From NCBI GenBank assembly GCA_021780625.1, contig JAJXYI010000624.1, positions 1 to 20,606 on the forward strand: a stretch of 20,606 bases of DNA, read 5' to 3'. Numbering within the stretch: position 1 is the first letter of the stretch; the number at the start of each line of letters is the position of its first letter. The notes beneath the pieces were generated by a model, which did no database searches, was not told where the DNA came from, and saw only the letters and a list, made by a program, of their open reading frames with translations. Of the stretch, positions 8,118 through 16,359 are shown one piece after another. Both the position numbers and the translations under genes were made by a program. This DNA is from a bacterium. GTDB lineage: Bacteria > Verrucomicrobiota > Verrucomicrobiae > Opitutales > Opitutaceae.

Positions 8118-9439
8118 TGGCCGACCGAGCGACATCGCACCGCGGTCTTGCCCGCTTCTCCCACGCGTGGAGGGCTCTGCATCACCGCAATTTCAGGCTA
8201 TTCTTCTTCGGTCAGAGCATCTCCCTGGTTGGCACTTGGATGACTCGACTGGCGACGGGCTGGCTCGTCTACCACCTCACCCACTCCGCCTTGCTGCTGG
8301 GCGTCGTCGGATTTTCTGGCCAGATCGCTTCCCTGCTGGTTGGTCCATTCGCCGGCGTCTGGGTCGAGCGGATCGACCGCCGCAAGCTGCTGCTCACGAC
8401 TCAGGTGGCCGCGGCCGTGCAGTCGTTCACTCTGGCCGCCCTCGCGCTGACGCACGTGGTCACGCTTTGGGAGATCATCGGCCTCGCCGTCTTCCAAGGA
8501 CTGATCAACGCCTTCGATATGCCCGGTCGCCAGTCCTTCCTGGTCCGGATGGTCGACAACCCGAACGACCTCGGCAACGCGATCGCCATCAATTCCTCGA
8601 TGGCCACCGGCGCCCGCCTCGTAGGTCCCGCCATAGCCGGCCTCATCATCGCTGCGTTCGGAGAAGGCTGGTGCTTCTTCATCGACGGCGTCAGCTATTT
8701 CGCGGTCATTGTTTCGCTTCTGTTCCTGGCGGTCCACCCCGTCGCGGAACGCCGCAAACAGAACTCGATGTTCCAGGAGATCCGCGAAGGATGGGACTAT
8801 GTCCGCTCGTTTCGGACGATCCGCGTGATCCTCCTGCTGTTCGCGCTGATGAGCCTGATGGGCTACTCCTATTCGGTGCTGCTTCCCGTGTTCGCGAGCG
8901 ACGTGCTCCACGGCAACGCCAACACCCTCGGCTGGCTCACCGCCGCTTCCGGCGCGGGCGCCCTCGTCTCCGCCCTCTCCCTCGCGATTCGCAAATCCGT
9001 CGATGGCCTGCCCCGCATGATCTCCGTTGCAGGCGCTACGCTCGGCGTCGCGCTGATCCTCTTCGGCTTCTCCCACGTGCTGTGGCTCTCGCTGGTCGCC
9101 ATGGTGTTCGTGGGTTTCGGACTCACGCAATGCGCGTCAGCCAGCAACACGATCATCCAGTCGCTGGTTGCGGACGGCATGCGGGCGCGGGTGATGGGCT
9201 ACTTCACCATGTCGTTCTTCGGCGCCGCTCCCCTGGGTAGCCTGCTGGCGGGCTTCCTGGCCCATTCATTCGGGGCTCCCGTAGCCACGTCGGTCGCAGG
9301 TGTCTTCTGCGTCGCCGGCGCGCTGTGGTTCGCGTTCCAACTGCCCGCAATCAACGCGGCGGCGCAGTCCACGCTCGCCGCCAAAGTCCCGCCCGAGGGC
9401 CACCGTCCCGCGCCGACCGCGGAGCCGCGCGCCGCCTGA
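8117..9439 (+). CDS. MFS transporter, MFS_3/EntS-like drug or metabolite exporter
   Basis: This is a 440-residue inner-membrane protein, normal length for a 12-helix major facilitator. The N-terminus (HRNFRLFFFGQSISLVGTWM) and the loop after the second helix (GVWVERIDRRKLL, residues 80-92, motif A-like) are typical of the MFS_3 group. That group includes the enterobactin exporter EntS and several antibiotic exporters. A DMPGRQSFLVRMV stretch around the middle of the N-terminal half also fits. The C-terminal tail is proline- and alanine-rich and soluble. It is co-transcribed with and coupled to the MarR gene in front, which points to efflux induced by the substrate or a related compound. The substrate cannot be told from the sequence. 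Confidence 0.9.
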   Translation: MADRATSHRGLARFSHAWRALHHRNFRLFFFGQSISLVGTWMTRLATGWLVYHLTHSALLLGVVGFSGQIASLLVGPFAGVWVERIDRRKLLLTTQVAAAVQSFTLAALALTHVVTLWEIIGLAVFQGLINAFDMPGRQSFLVRMVDNPNDLGNAIAINSSMATGARLVGPAIAGLIIAAFGEGWCFFIDGVSYFAVIVSLLFLAVHPVAERRKQNSMFQEIREGWDYVRSFRTIRVILLLFALMSLMGYSYSVLLPVFASDVLHGNANTLGWLTAASGAGALVSALSLAIRKSVDGLPRMISVAGATLGVALILFGFSHVLWLSLVAMVFVGFGLTQCASASNTIIQSLVADGMRARVMGYFTMSFFGAAPLGSLLAGFLAHSFGAPVATSVAGVFCVAGALWFAFQLPAINAAAQSTLAAKVPPEGHRPAPTAEPRAA

Positions 9440-9471
9440 ACTCTTCTTTTCCTTCCACACATTCCCTCGTC

Positions 9472-9780
9472 ATGTCGTTCCTCCATCCCCTCGCCTGCCT
9501 GTTCTCTGGTATGATCCTCGCCAACGCCGTCCCGCACTTCGTCCACGGCATCTCAGGAGACCGCTTCCCCACACCGTTCGCCAAGCCCCCCGGGAAAGGG
9601 CTGTCGTCTCCGACCACCAACATGGCATGGGCGCTGGCCAACCTCGCGGCCGGCTACGTCCTGCTCCGGGTCGGCGGACTCGCATCCGGCGGCGACGCGA
9701 CAAAAGCGGCGTTTTTCGCGGGCATCGCCATTATCGGCCTTCTGTCGAGCCGACTTTTCGCCACCAAACACAATCCCTGA
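9472..9780 (+). CDS. Small membrane protein of unknown function
   Basis: A 102-residue protein with an N-terminal hydrophobic segment (HPLACLFSGMILANAVPHFV), a loop with GDRFPTPFAKPPGKGLSS, and two further hydrophobic segments (about residues 46-65 and 76-93); about three membrane helices are likely. The NAVPHFVHG and PPGKGLSSP stretches recall a family of small conserved membrane proteins seen in many bacteria, for which I know no function. The ATG at 9472 gives a sensible membrane-protein N-terminus, although the frame is open upstream inside the exporter gene. It lies 32 bases after the exporter and 33 before the hydrolase, so it is probably in the same operon. The leader is pyrimidine-rich without a Shine-Dalgarno sequence. 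Confidence 0.75.
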   Translation: MSFLHPLACLFSGMILANAVPHFVHGISGDRFPTPFAKPPGKGLSSPTTNMAWALANLAAGYVLLRVGGLASGGDATKAAFFAGIAIIGLLSSRLFATKHNP

Positions 9781-9813
9781 TCCCTCGCTCCACACTCTCA
9801 CACCGAAATCGCT

Positions 9814-10371
9814 ATGGCTCTCACCCAACTCGATCCCAACGCCGCCTTCATCGCCATCGACCTGCAGAAGGGCATCGTCGGCCTGCCCACCGCCCACCCC
9901 GCAAGCGAGATTGTCAAACGGGCCGCCAGGCTCGCACAGGCCTTTCGCCAACGGGGCCTTCCCGTGATCCTGGTCAACGTCGCCGGACGCGCCCCCGGAC
10001 GCACCGACGCAACCTCCAACTTCACGTTCCCGCCCGACTGGGCCGAACTCGCGCCCGACCTCGGCGCGCAACCTGGCGACATCCGCGTCACAAAACTTCA
10101 GGTGGGCGCCTTTTACGGAACTTCGCTCGAGCTGATCCTTCGACGGTGTGGCATCACCCAGGTCGTCCTCGCTGGCATTTCCACCAGCTTCGGCGTCGAA
10201 TCGACTGCCCGCGTCGCCTACGATCAAGGCTACAACGTCGTGTTCGCAGCTGACGCCATGACGGATAGGGATCCGGTCTGCCATCAGCACTGCCTGGAGA
10301 AGATCTTCCCCCGTATCGGCCAAGTGGCGACCAGCGATACGATCGTCGCCGCCCTTGCGGCGAGCACCTGA
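9814..10371 (+). CDS. Isochorismatase-like (cysteine hydrolase fold) protein lacking the catalytic Cys
   Basis: A 185-residue protein of the isochorismatase-like superfamily, at typical length. Asp16 in AIDLQKG and Lys94 in RVTKLQVGAFYGTSLE match two members of the Asp-Lys-Cys catalytic set. At the nucleophile position the usual TxxCVxxTA motif reads TSFGVESTAR, so Gly127 stands where Cys is expected. Family members without Cys exist, including true isochorismatases that cleave a vinyl ether rather than form a thioester. A subgroup with GVESTAR followed by GY.....DAMTD is, as I recall, common and annotated simply as hydrolase. The reaction is therefore unknown. It is last in the MarR unit and ends 14 bases before the convergent thioredoxin remnant. 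A detoxification role is inferred from its neighbours. Confidence 0.85.
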   Translation: MALTQLDPNAAFIAIDLQKGIVGLPTAHPASEIVKRAARLAQAFRQRGLPVILVNVAGRAPGRTDATSNFTFPPDWAELAPDLGAQPGDIRVTKLQVGAFYGTSLELILRRCGITQVVLAGISTSFGVESTARVAYDQGYNVVFAADAMTDRDPVCHQHCLEKIFPRIGQVATSDTIVAALAAST

Positions 10372-10384
10372 CCGCCTTGCCCCG

Positions 10385-10681
10385 TCACTTCTCCGCCAGG
10401 AGGGTGGCGAGGTCGGCCTTGGTGTCGTCGGGAGATCTCGCGCCGACATACTCGCGCGCAATGCACCCGTGACGGTCGATCATCTTCGTCACTGGAATGC
10501 CCGTGCTGTCCGCTGCGATCGCGCTGCCCGGCTAAGCCATCGCGAGGGGATAGGTCATCCCGTACTCCTTCACGACGAATCGCACGACGTCGAGACCATC
10601 CCGGTCCATGGAGAGCCCGATGAACGAGACGCCTTAGAGACCGCATTCGTCGGCGAGCCGTACGAAAGATGGCGTCTCGTC
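10385..10681 (-). pseudogene. TlpA/ResA-like thioredoxin-fold remnant, 5'-truncated with two in-frame stops
   Basis: Read on the minus strand, one frame gives DETPSFVRLADECGL, stop (TAA at 10634-10636), GVSFIGLSMDRDGLDVVRF...EYGMTYPLAMA, stop (TAG at 10532-10534), then PGSAIAADSTGIPVTKMIDR...LATLLAEK and the natural stop at 10385-10387. This order matches the second part of membrane-anchored or periplasmic TlpA/ResA-type thioredoxins: the ETP/EMP helix after the active site, the GlSxD strand, the yPl strand, and the GIPVTxxID cis-proline strand. The signal sequence and the WCxxC active site are gone; similarity stops where the upstream gene's stop codon lies. Neither stop is TGA, so selenocysteine is not an explanation. 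The gene is almost certainly dead. Confidence 0.8.
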
Positions 10682-11492
10682 ACCTGGCCTTGTCCTTTTT
10701 CGGCGGCACTATGAACAAGTTGACCTTGGGACCGAAGAGTCGGGCAATCTCACCGATCGCTTGATCCGCGACGAGAGGTACCGGAGCCGCATCCCTGATC
10801 GCCTGGCGAATCTCGGGCCAGTCGTTTTTGTCGGCGATGCTGCCCACAAAAGCAAAATAACGCAGATCTCCGACCGTCGGCTGGGGATTCAGAAAGAGGC
10901 CAAGTTTAGCTGCATTCCAGGCAGGCTGGTTCAATTGCGCATCGAGAAGCAGTCGGCTGTAGAGGTTGTGTATTCCCCAGTCCCAGGGATGGGTAACGCT
11001 CAACACCGTCAAATAAACTCCGGCCTTCTGGACGGCCTCCGGCCGATCCAACTCGTGTTCCGCCAGGTATAGGATCGCGAGCGTCTTCCGCGCCTGGTAA
11101 TCCGGGGTCGCCTTCTGACGTTTGAAGACGGCGTCTCCGATATTGTCTGCCATCTGGGAGCTGACGGTGCCCAAGGCGCGGGACTGGAGCGCATCTGCAA
11201 ACCAGGCAGGCACCGGCTGTGCCTCGAGCTCTTTTCTCATCTGTTCGATCCGGGACACCACCGCGGCATCCGGTTTCTTCGCGCCTGGCATCCAACTGTT
11301 CTGGACCTCGCCATAAAGTTTCCATGCCTCGGCAAGGTCCCTGGAATTTGGCAGGTTTTCCGCCCCGGCCTTGGCCCGAACCAGTTCGAGGTCATAACCG
11401 GGAAATGGATACAGATAGGATACGGGGACTGCTGCAATGCACGTTGCGACGGTCAAATGCAGCAAACAGGCAAAGACTGCGATTCTGGTCAT
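10680..11492 (-). CDS. Secreted helical protein of unknown function
   Basis: This is 270 residues from the ATG at 11490-11492. That start is chosen because it opens a clear signal peptide (TRIAVFACLLHLTVATCIAA, cleavage probably near AA-VPV); the frame is open 64 codons further upstream without resembling protein. The mature part is predicted mostly helical, with paired amphipathic helices and tandem segments such as DYQARKTLAILYLAEHELDR and AGVYLTVLSVTHPWDWGIHN. These resemble TPR-like superhelical repeats without a clean TPR consensus. It ends in a lysine-rich tail, PPKKDKAR. It follows the response regulator by 256 bases, so it may have its own promoter, and its stop overlaps the thioredoxin remnant. 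I do not recognise a family. Confidence 0.7.
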   Translation of the reverse strand: MTRIAVFACLLHLTVATCIAAVPVSYLYPFPGYDLELVRAKAGAENLPNSRDLAEAWKLYGEVQNSWMPGAKKPDAAVVSRIEQMRKELEAQPVPAWFADALQSRALGTVSSQMADNIGDAVFKRQKATPDYQARKTLAILYLAEHELDRPEAVQKAGVYLTVLSVTHPWDWGIHNLYSRLLLDAQLNQPAWNAAKLGLFLNPQPTVGDLRYFAFVGSIADKNDWPEIRQAIRDAAPVPLVADQAIGEIARLFGPKVNLFIVPPKKDKAR

Positions 11493-11520
11493 AGTCGTAG
11501 GAGGCTGAGGGGCGAGGTGG

Positions 11521-11567
11521 CTGGCCTGCCCGATTATGAGGCGACCGTTTTCCCACCTGGCCTGCCC
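11521..11567. repeat. 11-bp direct repeat upstream of the secreted protein gene
   Basis: CTGGCCTGCCC occurs at 11521-11531 and again at 11557-11567, a 36-base interval, about 30 and 65 bases in front of the start at 11492 on the minus strand. Two identical sites on nearly the same helical face could be a regulator-binding pair. Otherwise the stretch from 11493 to 11748 holds nothing I can name. Confidence 0.3.
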
Positions 11568-11748
11568 ATAATGCCGATGCGGCGCCTGCAGAGGTTTCCT
11601 CCGCCCAGGCGTAAGAATCCCCGGAGCCTTATCGCTTTGAAATCGGCTGAATTGGCCGCGCCGCAATGTGCCCATTTCAGGCATTCTCAGCCAATCCTAT
11701 TCCGCCAACTAACCCTAGTAATATCTATCCTGCATCCGCGTCCGGCGT

Positions 11749-12420
11749 TCACTTCGAGCCGGGCCGGTCGGGTCCGCGCGGCTCCGAGGGGAAAGGTGCG
11801 AACAGCGACACGGCCTCGCCGCGTGAACTGACGTGCAGCTTGTGGTAGATCCGCCGGACGTGGGTATTGATCGTTCCGATACCCAGTCCAAGGACGTCCG
11901 CCATTTCCTTGTAGGCGAGTCCGCGCGCGAGAAGCCGGAGTATCTCCAATTCACGGGCCGACAGATCCTCCACCCTTCCACGACTCGGTTCCTGGGGCTT
12001 TTTCTGGAACCACTGGACGACCTTGCGGGCGATGTAGCTGTTCATCGGCGACCCGCCGGCGTACACTTGGCGAATCGAAGCGAGCAGCTCCTCGCGAGGC
12101 GTCTGCTTCATGAGATAGCCGGAGGCGCCCGCGGTGAGCGCGTCAAAGATGTGATCGCTGTCCTCGAAGACTGTGAACACCACAAACTGAGTCTCGAGCA
12201 TCGCAGCCTTGAGCTGGCGCACGCAGGTTATTCCGCTTTGTCCGGACAAATTGATGTCGACGAGCACCACGTCAGGCCTGTGGGACGGCAGCAGGGCAAT
12301 TGCGCCCTCCACGCTCTCGTGCTCGCTTACGAGCGTGAGTCCTTCGTCATGCGCGATCCAGTCGGCGACCAGGGAACGGACGCCTGCGTCGTCCTCAATG
12401 ATGGAAACGGAAATGCTCAC
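11749..12420 (-). CDS. NarL/FixJ-family response regulator
   Basis: 223 residues, standard length for a receiver plus LuxR-type output. The receiver (about 1-120) has the acidic pocket IIEDD (Glu9, Asp10, Asp11), phospho-acceptor Asp55 in VLVDINLSGQSG, Thr83 in VFTVFED and Lys105 in YLMKQTPREEL. The output domain (about 153-205) reads LSARELEILRLLARGLAYKEMADVLGLGIGTINTHVRRIYHKL, a clear LuxR helix-turn-helix. The start codon is GTG (12418-12420), with no Shine-Dalgarno sequence. It begins 25 bases after the kinase gene on the same strand. That spacing, together with the HisKA_3-type kinase, makes it the cognate partner. Phosphorylation at Asp55 is expected to promote dimer binding to target promoters, possibly of the receptor gene upstream. 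Confidence 0.95.
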   Translation of the reverse strand: MSISVSIIEDDAGVRSLVADWIAHDEGLTLVSEHESVEGAIALLPSHRPDVVLVDINLSGQSGITCVRQLKAAMLETQFVVFTVFEDSDHIFDALTAGASGYLMKQTPREELLASIRQVYAGGSPMNSYIARKVVQWFQKKPQEPSRGRVEDLSARELEILRLLARGLAYKEMADVLGLGIGTINTHVRRIYHKLHVSSRGEAVSLFAPFPSEPRGPDRPGSK

Positions 12421-12445
12421 GGTTGAAGGCGGGGGACGCGGGGTT

Positions 12446-15400
12446 CTAGCGGTTCACGGACTTCCAAGGGAACGAAAAGACGACGGTAAAGCCGGGAGCC
12501 TGGGCTTGGCGCAGCTCGACGGCACCGCCGAGTTGCGCGAGGCGGCGCCGCATGCTCGCCAAGCCGTTTCCCGACGCGATGCGGCCATCCTGCGCCGTGG
12601 AAACCGCCGCCGCGCCCGCTCCGTTGTCCGCGACGACAAGCCTTCCTCCATCAGCTCCGACTTCCAGGGCAATCGTCACTTCGGTGGCCCCCGAGTGTTT
12701 GACCACGTTGTTGAGAGCCTCCTTGTACGCGAGAAACAGGTTGTGGCGGGCATCCGAGTGCGGCCGCCACGGCGGAATCTCGAGGGGAAAATCGAACCGG
12801 CACCGAATGCCGGCGGTTCTCAGAAAATCCTGAGCGTACTTCTCGAAGTAGTTCACGAGTGATTCGAGCGTGTCGTGCTTGGGGTTCACCGCCCAGACGA
12901 TCTCGTCCATCGCCTTCGTCACACCGCGGGCCGTCTCGTAAATCCGCCCAAGCCCATCCTGGGTTTTCCCAGTGTCTCCAAGATCCCGGCGCACCGTCTC
13001 GCAAAGCATCGTTATCCGAGTCAGATGGGCTCCGAACTCGTCATGCATGTCATTGGCGATGCGCGCGCGTTCGGAATCGATCGACCGTTCGATTTCCAGC
13101 CGCTCCAGGCTTCGCAGGAGCTTTACACGGGCTCGGTTCCAGACGAGGGCCACCGTGGCCAGGACGAAGAGTCCTGCGAGCGAGAGCTTGAACCACAGCG
13201 TCTGCCAGACAAATGGCCGGACCGTCAGCGCGACCACCGCCCCGGTGCGATTCCAGACGTTGTCGTTGTTGGCTGCGAGGACTCGGAATGTGTAGTGCCC
13301 GGGAGGGACGTAACTGTAGATTGCATACCGCTCCGCCCTGGCTCTCTGCCAGTCGGTATCGAGCCCATCGAGCCGGTACTTGAATCGGACGAGACTAGGA
13401 TCCGCGAAGCTCAGACCGGTAAATTTGAACTCGATACGATGGCGTCCCGGAGGCACCACCACCGTGCGGTGCACCTCGCCGTCACCAGTCACCACGCGGC
13501 CGTCGACTCGGACCGACTCGATCACGACGGGGGGAACCTGCGTGTTCAACACGACATCGGAGGGGTCGATGATGGCAAGGCTCTGGTCCATCGAGAAGAC
13601 GAGGCGACCGTCGACCGTCCGACAATTGCCGCCCTGCTGGGAGGGCGAGCAGATGATGCTGCCGAGGCCGTCATTGGGACCATAGCTGAGGCAGTCGACC
13701 TGCCCCAGCCGGCCATCGGCACACGCGTCCAGCTGTCGCTTGCTCACCCGGATGATCCCAGCGCCCGTACTCATCCAGAGATATCCGCGGCCGTCGTCCT
13801 CGATCTGGGAAACGGTCGCGTCGGACAGACCGTTCGCAGGCATGATGGCGGCGAAACGCCCGTTTTTGAGCCGATCGAGTCCCCCGCCTTTCGTTCCAAT
13901 CCAAAGCGCGCCGCTCCTGTCGCGATAGAGCCCCTTGATGTAGTCGCTCGAGAGCCCGTCGCGCGTGGTGTAGCGCACGACTTTACCCGAACGGATGCAA
14001 CCGAGCCCCTCGCCGTCACACCCCACCCAGAGCGTCCCGTCGGGGTCCTCGAGCACAGACTTCACATGAAGCAGGGTCGGTGCGGTCTTGGACTCCAGCC
14101 ACCGGATCCGCCCATTGTCATAGTGCACCAACCCGCGCATGCCTCCAATCCAGAGGCCTCCGTCGCGGGCGGGGACGATCGTATTGATGGGCGCCGGCAG
14201 CTGACCGGACGATGGCGCAGCGCAGATGTGTCCATCGCTGAGAACGTCCATACCCAGCCAATTCCCGATCCAGACGGTGCCTTTGGGATCCTCGTAGACC
14301 GACCAGACGTAGGCGTTCTGCATGCCGTCCTGGAGGCTGAAATTTGTCCAGCGCCCGTCCTTGTCCAGATGATACAGGCCGGCGCCTTCCGTACCTATCC
14401 AGAAGCCGCCGTCGTGCGCGGGAGAAACCGTGAGAATGGAACGTCCCCGCCAGTGATCGGGCGACACGACCGAGCTGACGGCATCGACGCGAAGCTTGAA
14501 GAATCCCGCGCCGTCGCTTCCGAGCCAGGCGCCGCCCTCCCGGTCGCCGGCGAGCGTAAGCACGCTATCCGTGACCCAGCCGGTTTGGCGGCAATACCAA
14601 TGCTGTTGCTCCGGGCTGGTGACATTGATGGAGAGAACGCCATCGTCGGGTGACCCGATGAGGAGAAACTTTCCGGGGACTTCGGTGACGCTCGAGATGG
14701 CGCAGAACGGCATCTGAAGCCGGGCAATCCGGGAGATTCGTCCATCGGGCTTCCTGATGTAGAGCACGTTCTCCGCGACCACCCAAAGCCCGCCCCCCTC
14801 CCGGGCGGCCACGTATTGGACGCGATGCAGCCCGGGCCCTTCCGTCCAGGGTATTTCCGAAAGTCGACCTCCCATCAGTTCGTAGAGGTGGTAGGCGCGG
14901 GTGAGCCAGATATGACCCTCCCGAGGGCGAGCCATGCTCAGAAACTGCGCTCTGTCCGGACCTGAGCCGGGAATCTCTGCGCCATCATCGACGCAGCGGA
15001 GCAACCCTCCGCTGGTCATCGCCCAGATTCGGCCTTTGTCATCGGCTGCCAGGGCCTGGATCTTGTCGAAGCGCTCCGAAGCAGGGGGCGGATGGTAGAT
15101 GAAGGTCCCATGCGAATAGGAGCTGACGCCGCCCCGCGAATGTCCGATCCAGAGGACGCCGTTGGATGCCTGATAGAGGCACGTGACGCCATCGTCGTGC
15201 CAACGGCTCCGCGTCGAACGGTCCATCGGCACAAAATCCACGCCATCGTAGCGAATGAGACCGTCGTAAGTACCGATCCAGAGGTAACCGGACGACGTCT
15301 GAAGAATTGCGGTGATCGTCTTCGAAGGCGCGCCGGTCTGGAGCCTCCATCCAAGTGACGACAAGGCGCCTCCGAATGAAGTCGTGAGGCAAACGCCGCA

Positions 15401-15532
15401 GTAAAACAGCACCAGGACGCCAAGGCGAATAGGTGTGCGCGTGCCACTACGGACCCTGCACCGATCCGCGACGGCCCTGGAATTGGCCCGCGATCCGGTG
15501 GAATCGTGGCGGGTTGCCAACCAACGCGTCAT
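12446..15532 (-). CDS. Sensor histidine kinase with 12-blade propeller, Y_Y_Y and HisKA_3/HATPase domains
   Basis: 1,028 residues from the ATG at 15530-15532; a GTG at 15568 would add 12. A hydrophobic segment (about 34-58) is a signal or anchor. About 12 regulator-propeller blades follow (residues about 69-640), each with the LWIGT..G(L) pattern, forming a periplasmic sensor. A Y_Y_Y domain (about 690-770, with FKYRLDGLDTDW and PPGHYTFRV) precedes a membrane helix at about 779-799. The HisKA_3 box has His830 in NDMHDEFGAHLTRI. The ATPase domain shows the N-box (Asn941, Asn942 in EALNNVVKH), Asp969 in ADNGAG and the GNGLASMRRR box. This is the architecture of Bacteroides hybrid sensors up to the kinase, but without a fused receiver or AraC domain; those functions are separate genes on either side. 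The ligand is probably an oligosaccharide, by analogy only. Confidence 0.95.
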   Translation of the reverse strand: MTRWLATRHDSTGSRANSRAVADRCRVRSGTRTPIRLGVLVLFYCGVCLTTSFGGALSSLGWRLQTGAPSKTITAILQTSSGYLWIGTYDGLIRYDGVDFVPMDRSTRSRWHDDGVTCLYQASNGVLWIGHSRGGVSSYSHGTFIYHPPPASERFDKIQALAADDKGRIWAMTSGGLLRCVDDGAEIPGSGPDRAQFLSMARPREGHIWLTRAYHLYELMGGRLSEIPWTEGPGLHRVQYVAAREGGGLWVVAENVLYIRKPDGRISRIARLQMPFCAISSVTEVPGKFLLIGSPDDGVLSINVTSPEQQHWYCRQTGWVTDSVLTLAGDREGGAWLGSDGAGFFKLRVDAVSSVVSPDHWRGRSILTVSPAHDGGFWIGTEGAGLYHLDKDGRWTNFSLQDGMQNAYVWSVYEDPKGTVWIGNWLGMDVLSDGHICAAPSSGQLPAPINTIVPARDGGLWIGGMRGLVHYDNGRIRWLESKTAPTLLHVKSVLEDPDGTLWVGCDGEGLGCIRSGKVVRYTTRDGLSSDYIKGLYRDRSGALWIGTKGGGLDRLKNGRFAAIMPANGLSDATVSQIEDDGRGYLWMSTGAGIIRVSKRQLDACADGRLGQVDCLSYGPNDGLGSIICSPSQQGGNCRTVDGRLVFSMDQSLAIIDPSDVVLNTQVPPVVIESVRVDGRVVTGDGEVHRTVVVPPGRHRIEFKFTGLSFADPSLVRFKYRLDGLDTDWQRARAERYAIYSYVPPGHYTFRVLAANNDNVWNRTGAVVALTVRPFVWQTLWFKLSLAGLFVLATVALVWNRARVKLLRSLERLEIERSIDSERARIANDMHDEFGAHLTRITMLCETVRRDLGDTGKTQDGLGRIYETARGVTKAMDEIVWAVNPKHDTLESLVNYFEKYAQDFLRTAGIRCRFDFPLEIPPWRPHSDARHNLFLAYKEALNNVVKHSGATEVTIALEVGADGGRLVVADNGAGAAAVSTAQDGRIASGNGLASMRRRLAQLGGAVELRQAQAPGFTVVFSFPWKSVNR

Positions 15533-15629
15533 TTCTGGAAAATCGAGGTTCAATGGGCTGGTCGTCACCGCGTAATCAGATTCTAGTGACGGGGATCAGG
15601 GTGTCATGGGGGAGCCCGACCGTGACGGC

Positions 15630-16307
15630 CTAACGGGCCTGAGGCAAGACGGGCAGGCACATCATCGGTCTTTTCTCCGCCCAGTCCCCGACGGTCCGCC
15701 CCGAGAAAATCCGGCGATATGAGCCGGGAACGTAGCCGGTGCTACGCCTGAATCTAACGACGAAATACGACGCGTCCCCGAACCCCACGATCCTGCCGAT
15801 CTCTCGTACGGGCAGCGACGTGGTGACAAGGAGGCGTTTGGCACGGTCGACACCGTCCAGCGTTTCAATGTCGCCAGCCCCGCGCAGCATGCTCATCGAC
15901 ATGCCTTCCGCCCCCGCTGATCCCGGCTCCCGGCCGCAGTGGAGCGTTCGGTAAAAGGCGGGCGAGCATCCCGTGAACTGTTTGAATCGCATCACAAAGT
16001 GGCTCGCATGGGCGAAACCCACCCTGGCGGCGATCTCACCGACGGGGAACGTGGAGTCGACGAGGAGCCGCTTGGCGTGGGCCATTCGAATTTGAACGAT
16101 CTGCCTGTAAGGGGAGAGGCCCAGCACCGAGCGAAAATCTTTTTCGAGGGAACCCCGCGAAATGCGGAGCTTCTCCGCCAGGGCCGCGACGCCGAGGCCG
16201 CGACTGGCTTCTTCGCGAATGATGGCCACGGCAGCGGCAACTCTGGCGACTACGGCCTCACGGGAGGTGGTGTCGCCGAGCGACCTTCGGGGACTATTGC
16301 GGCTCAT
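15630..16307 (-). CDS. AraC-family regulator with an extra, duplicated helix-turn-helix
   Basis: 225 residues from the ATG at 16305-16307 (MSRNSPRRS). Another ATG at 16358 would add 17, but it abuts a strong hairpin and those residues look non-protein. There is no ligand-binding domain. The first AraC DNA-binding domain is complete: GVAALAEKLRISRGSLEKDF, then AKRLLVDSTFPVGEIAARVG and SHFVMRFKQFTG. After a linker of about 30 residues a second copy of only the C-terminal half follows: AKRLLVTTSLPVREIGRIVG with SYFVVRFRRSTG. The two copies match at about 26 of 49 positions and are in one frame, so the protein has three HTH motifs. It lies between receptor and kinase genes, 97 bases before the kinase ATG, and may be co-transcribed with the kinase. 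Likely a local regulator. Confidence 0.85.
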   Translation of the reverse strand: MSRNSPRRSLGDTTSREAVVARVAAAVAIIREEASRGLGVAALAEKLRISRGSLEKDFRSVLGLSPYRQIVQIRMAHAKRLLVDSTFPVGEIAARVGFAHASHFVMRFKQFTGCSPAFYRTLHCGREPGSAGAEGMSMSMLRGAGDIETLDGVDRAKRLLVTTSLPVREIGRIVGFGDASYFVVRFRRSTGYVPGSYRRIFSGRTVGDWAEKRPMMCLPVLPQAR

Positions 16308-16359
16308 GGACGAGGATTGTTTCCGATCGGGGTGACGTCGCTGGAGATCCGCAGCCATG

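Noticed and set aside
8167..9240. Long overlapping frames on both strands across the exporter gene
   Set aside because: They are Arg/Pro- or Asp/Glu-rich shadows of the MFS gene, which has clear membrane helices and family motifs.
9553..10461. A 302-codon minus-strand frame opposite the hydrolase
   Set aside because: It is antisense to two genes with recognisable protein sequence and has no hydrophobic or domain pattern itself.
10532..10636. Recoding or stop readthrough in the thioredoxin frame
   Set aside because: The stops are TAA and TAG, not TGA, and the active site and signal peptide are missing, so decay is simpler.
12875..14653. A 592-codon open frame on the plus strand
   Set aside because: It lies wholly antisense to the sensor kinase, whose domains are unmistakable; the antisense peptide has no domain features and the low-stop frame follows from high GC.
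15700..15850. Second HTH in the AraC gene as a separate overlapping gene
   Set aside because: It continues in the same frame without a stop or new start, so it is an internal duplication.
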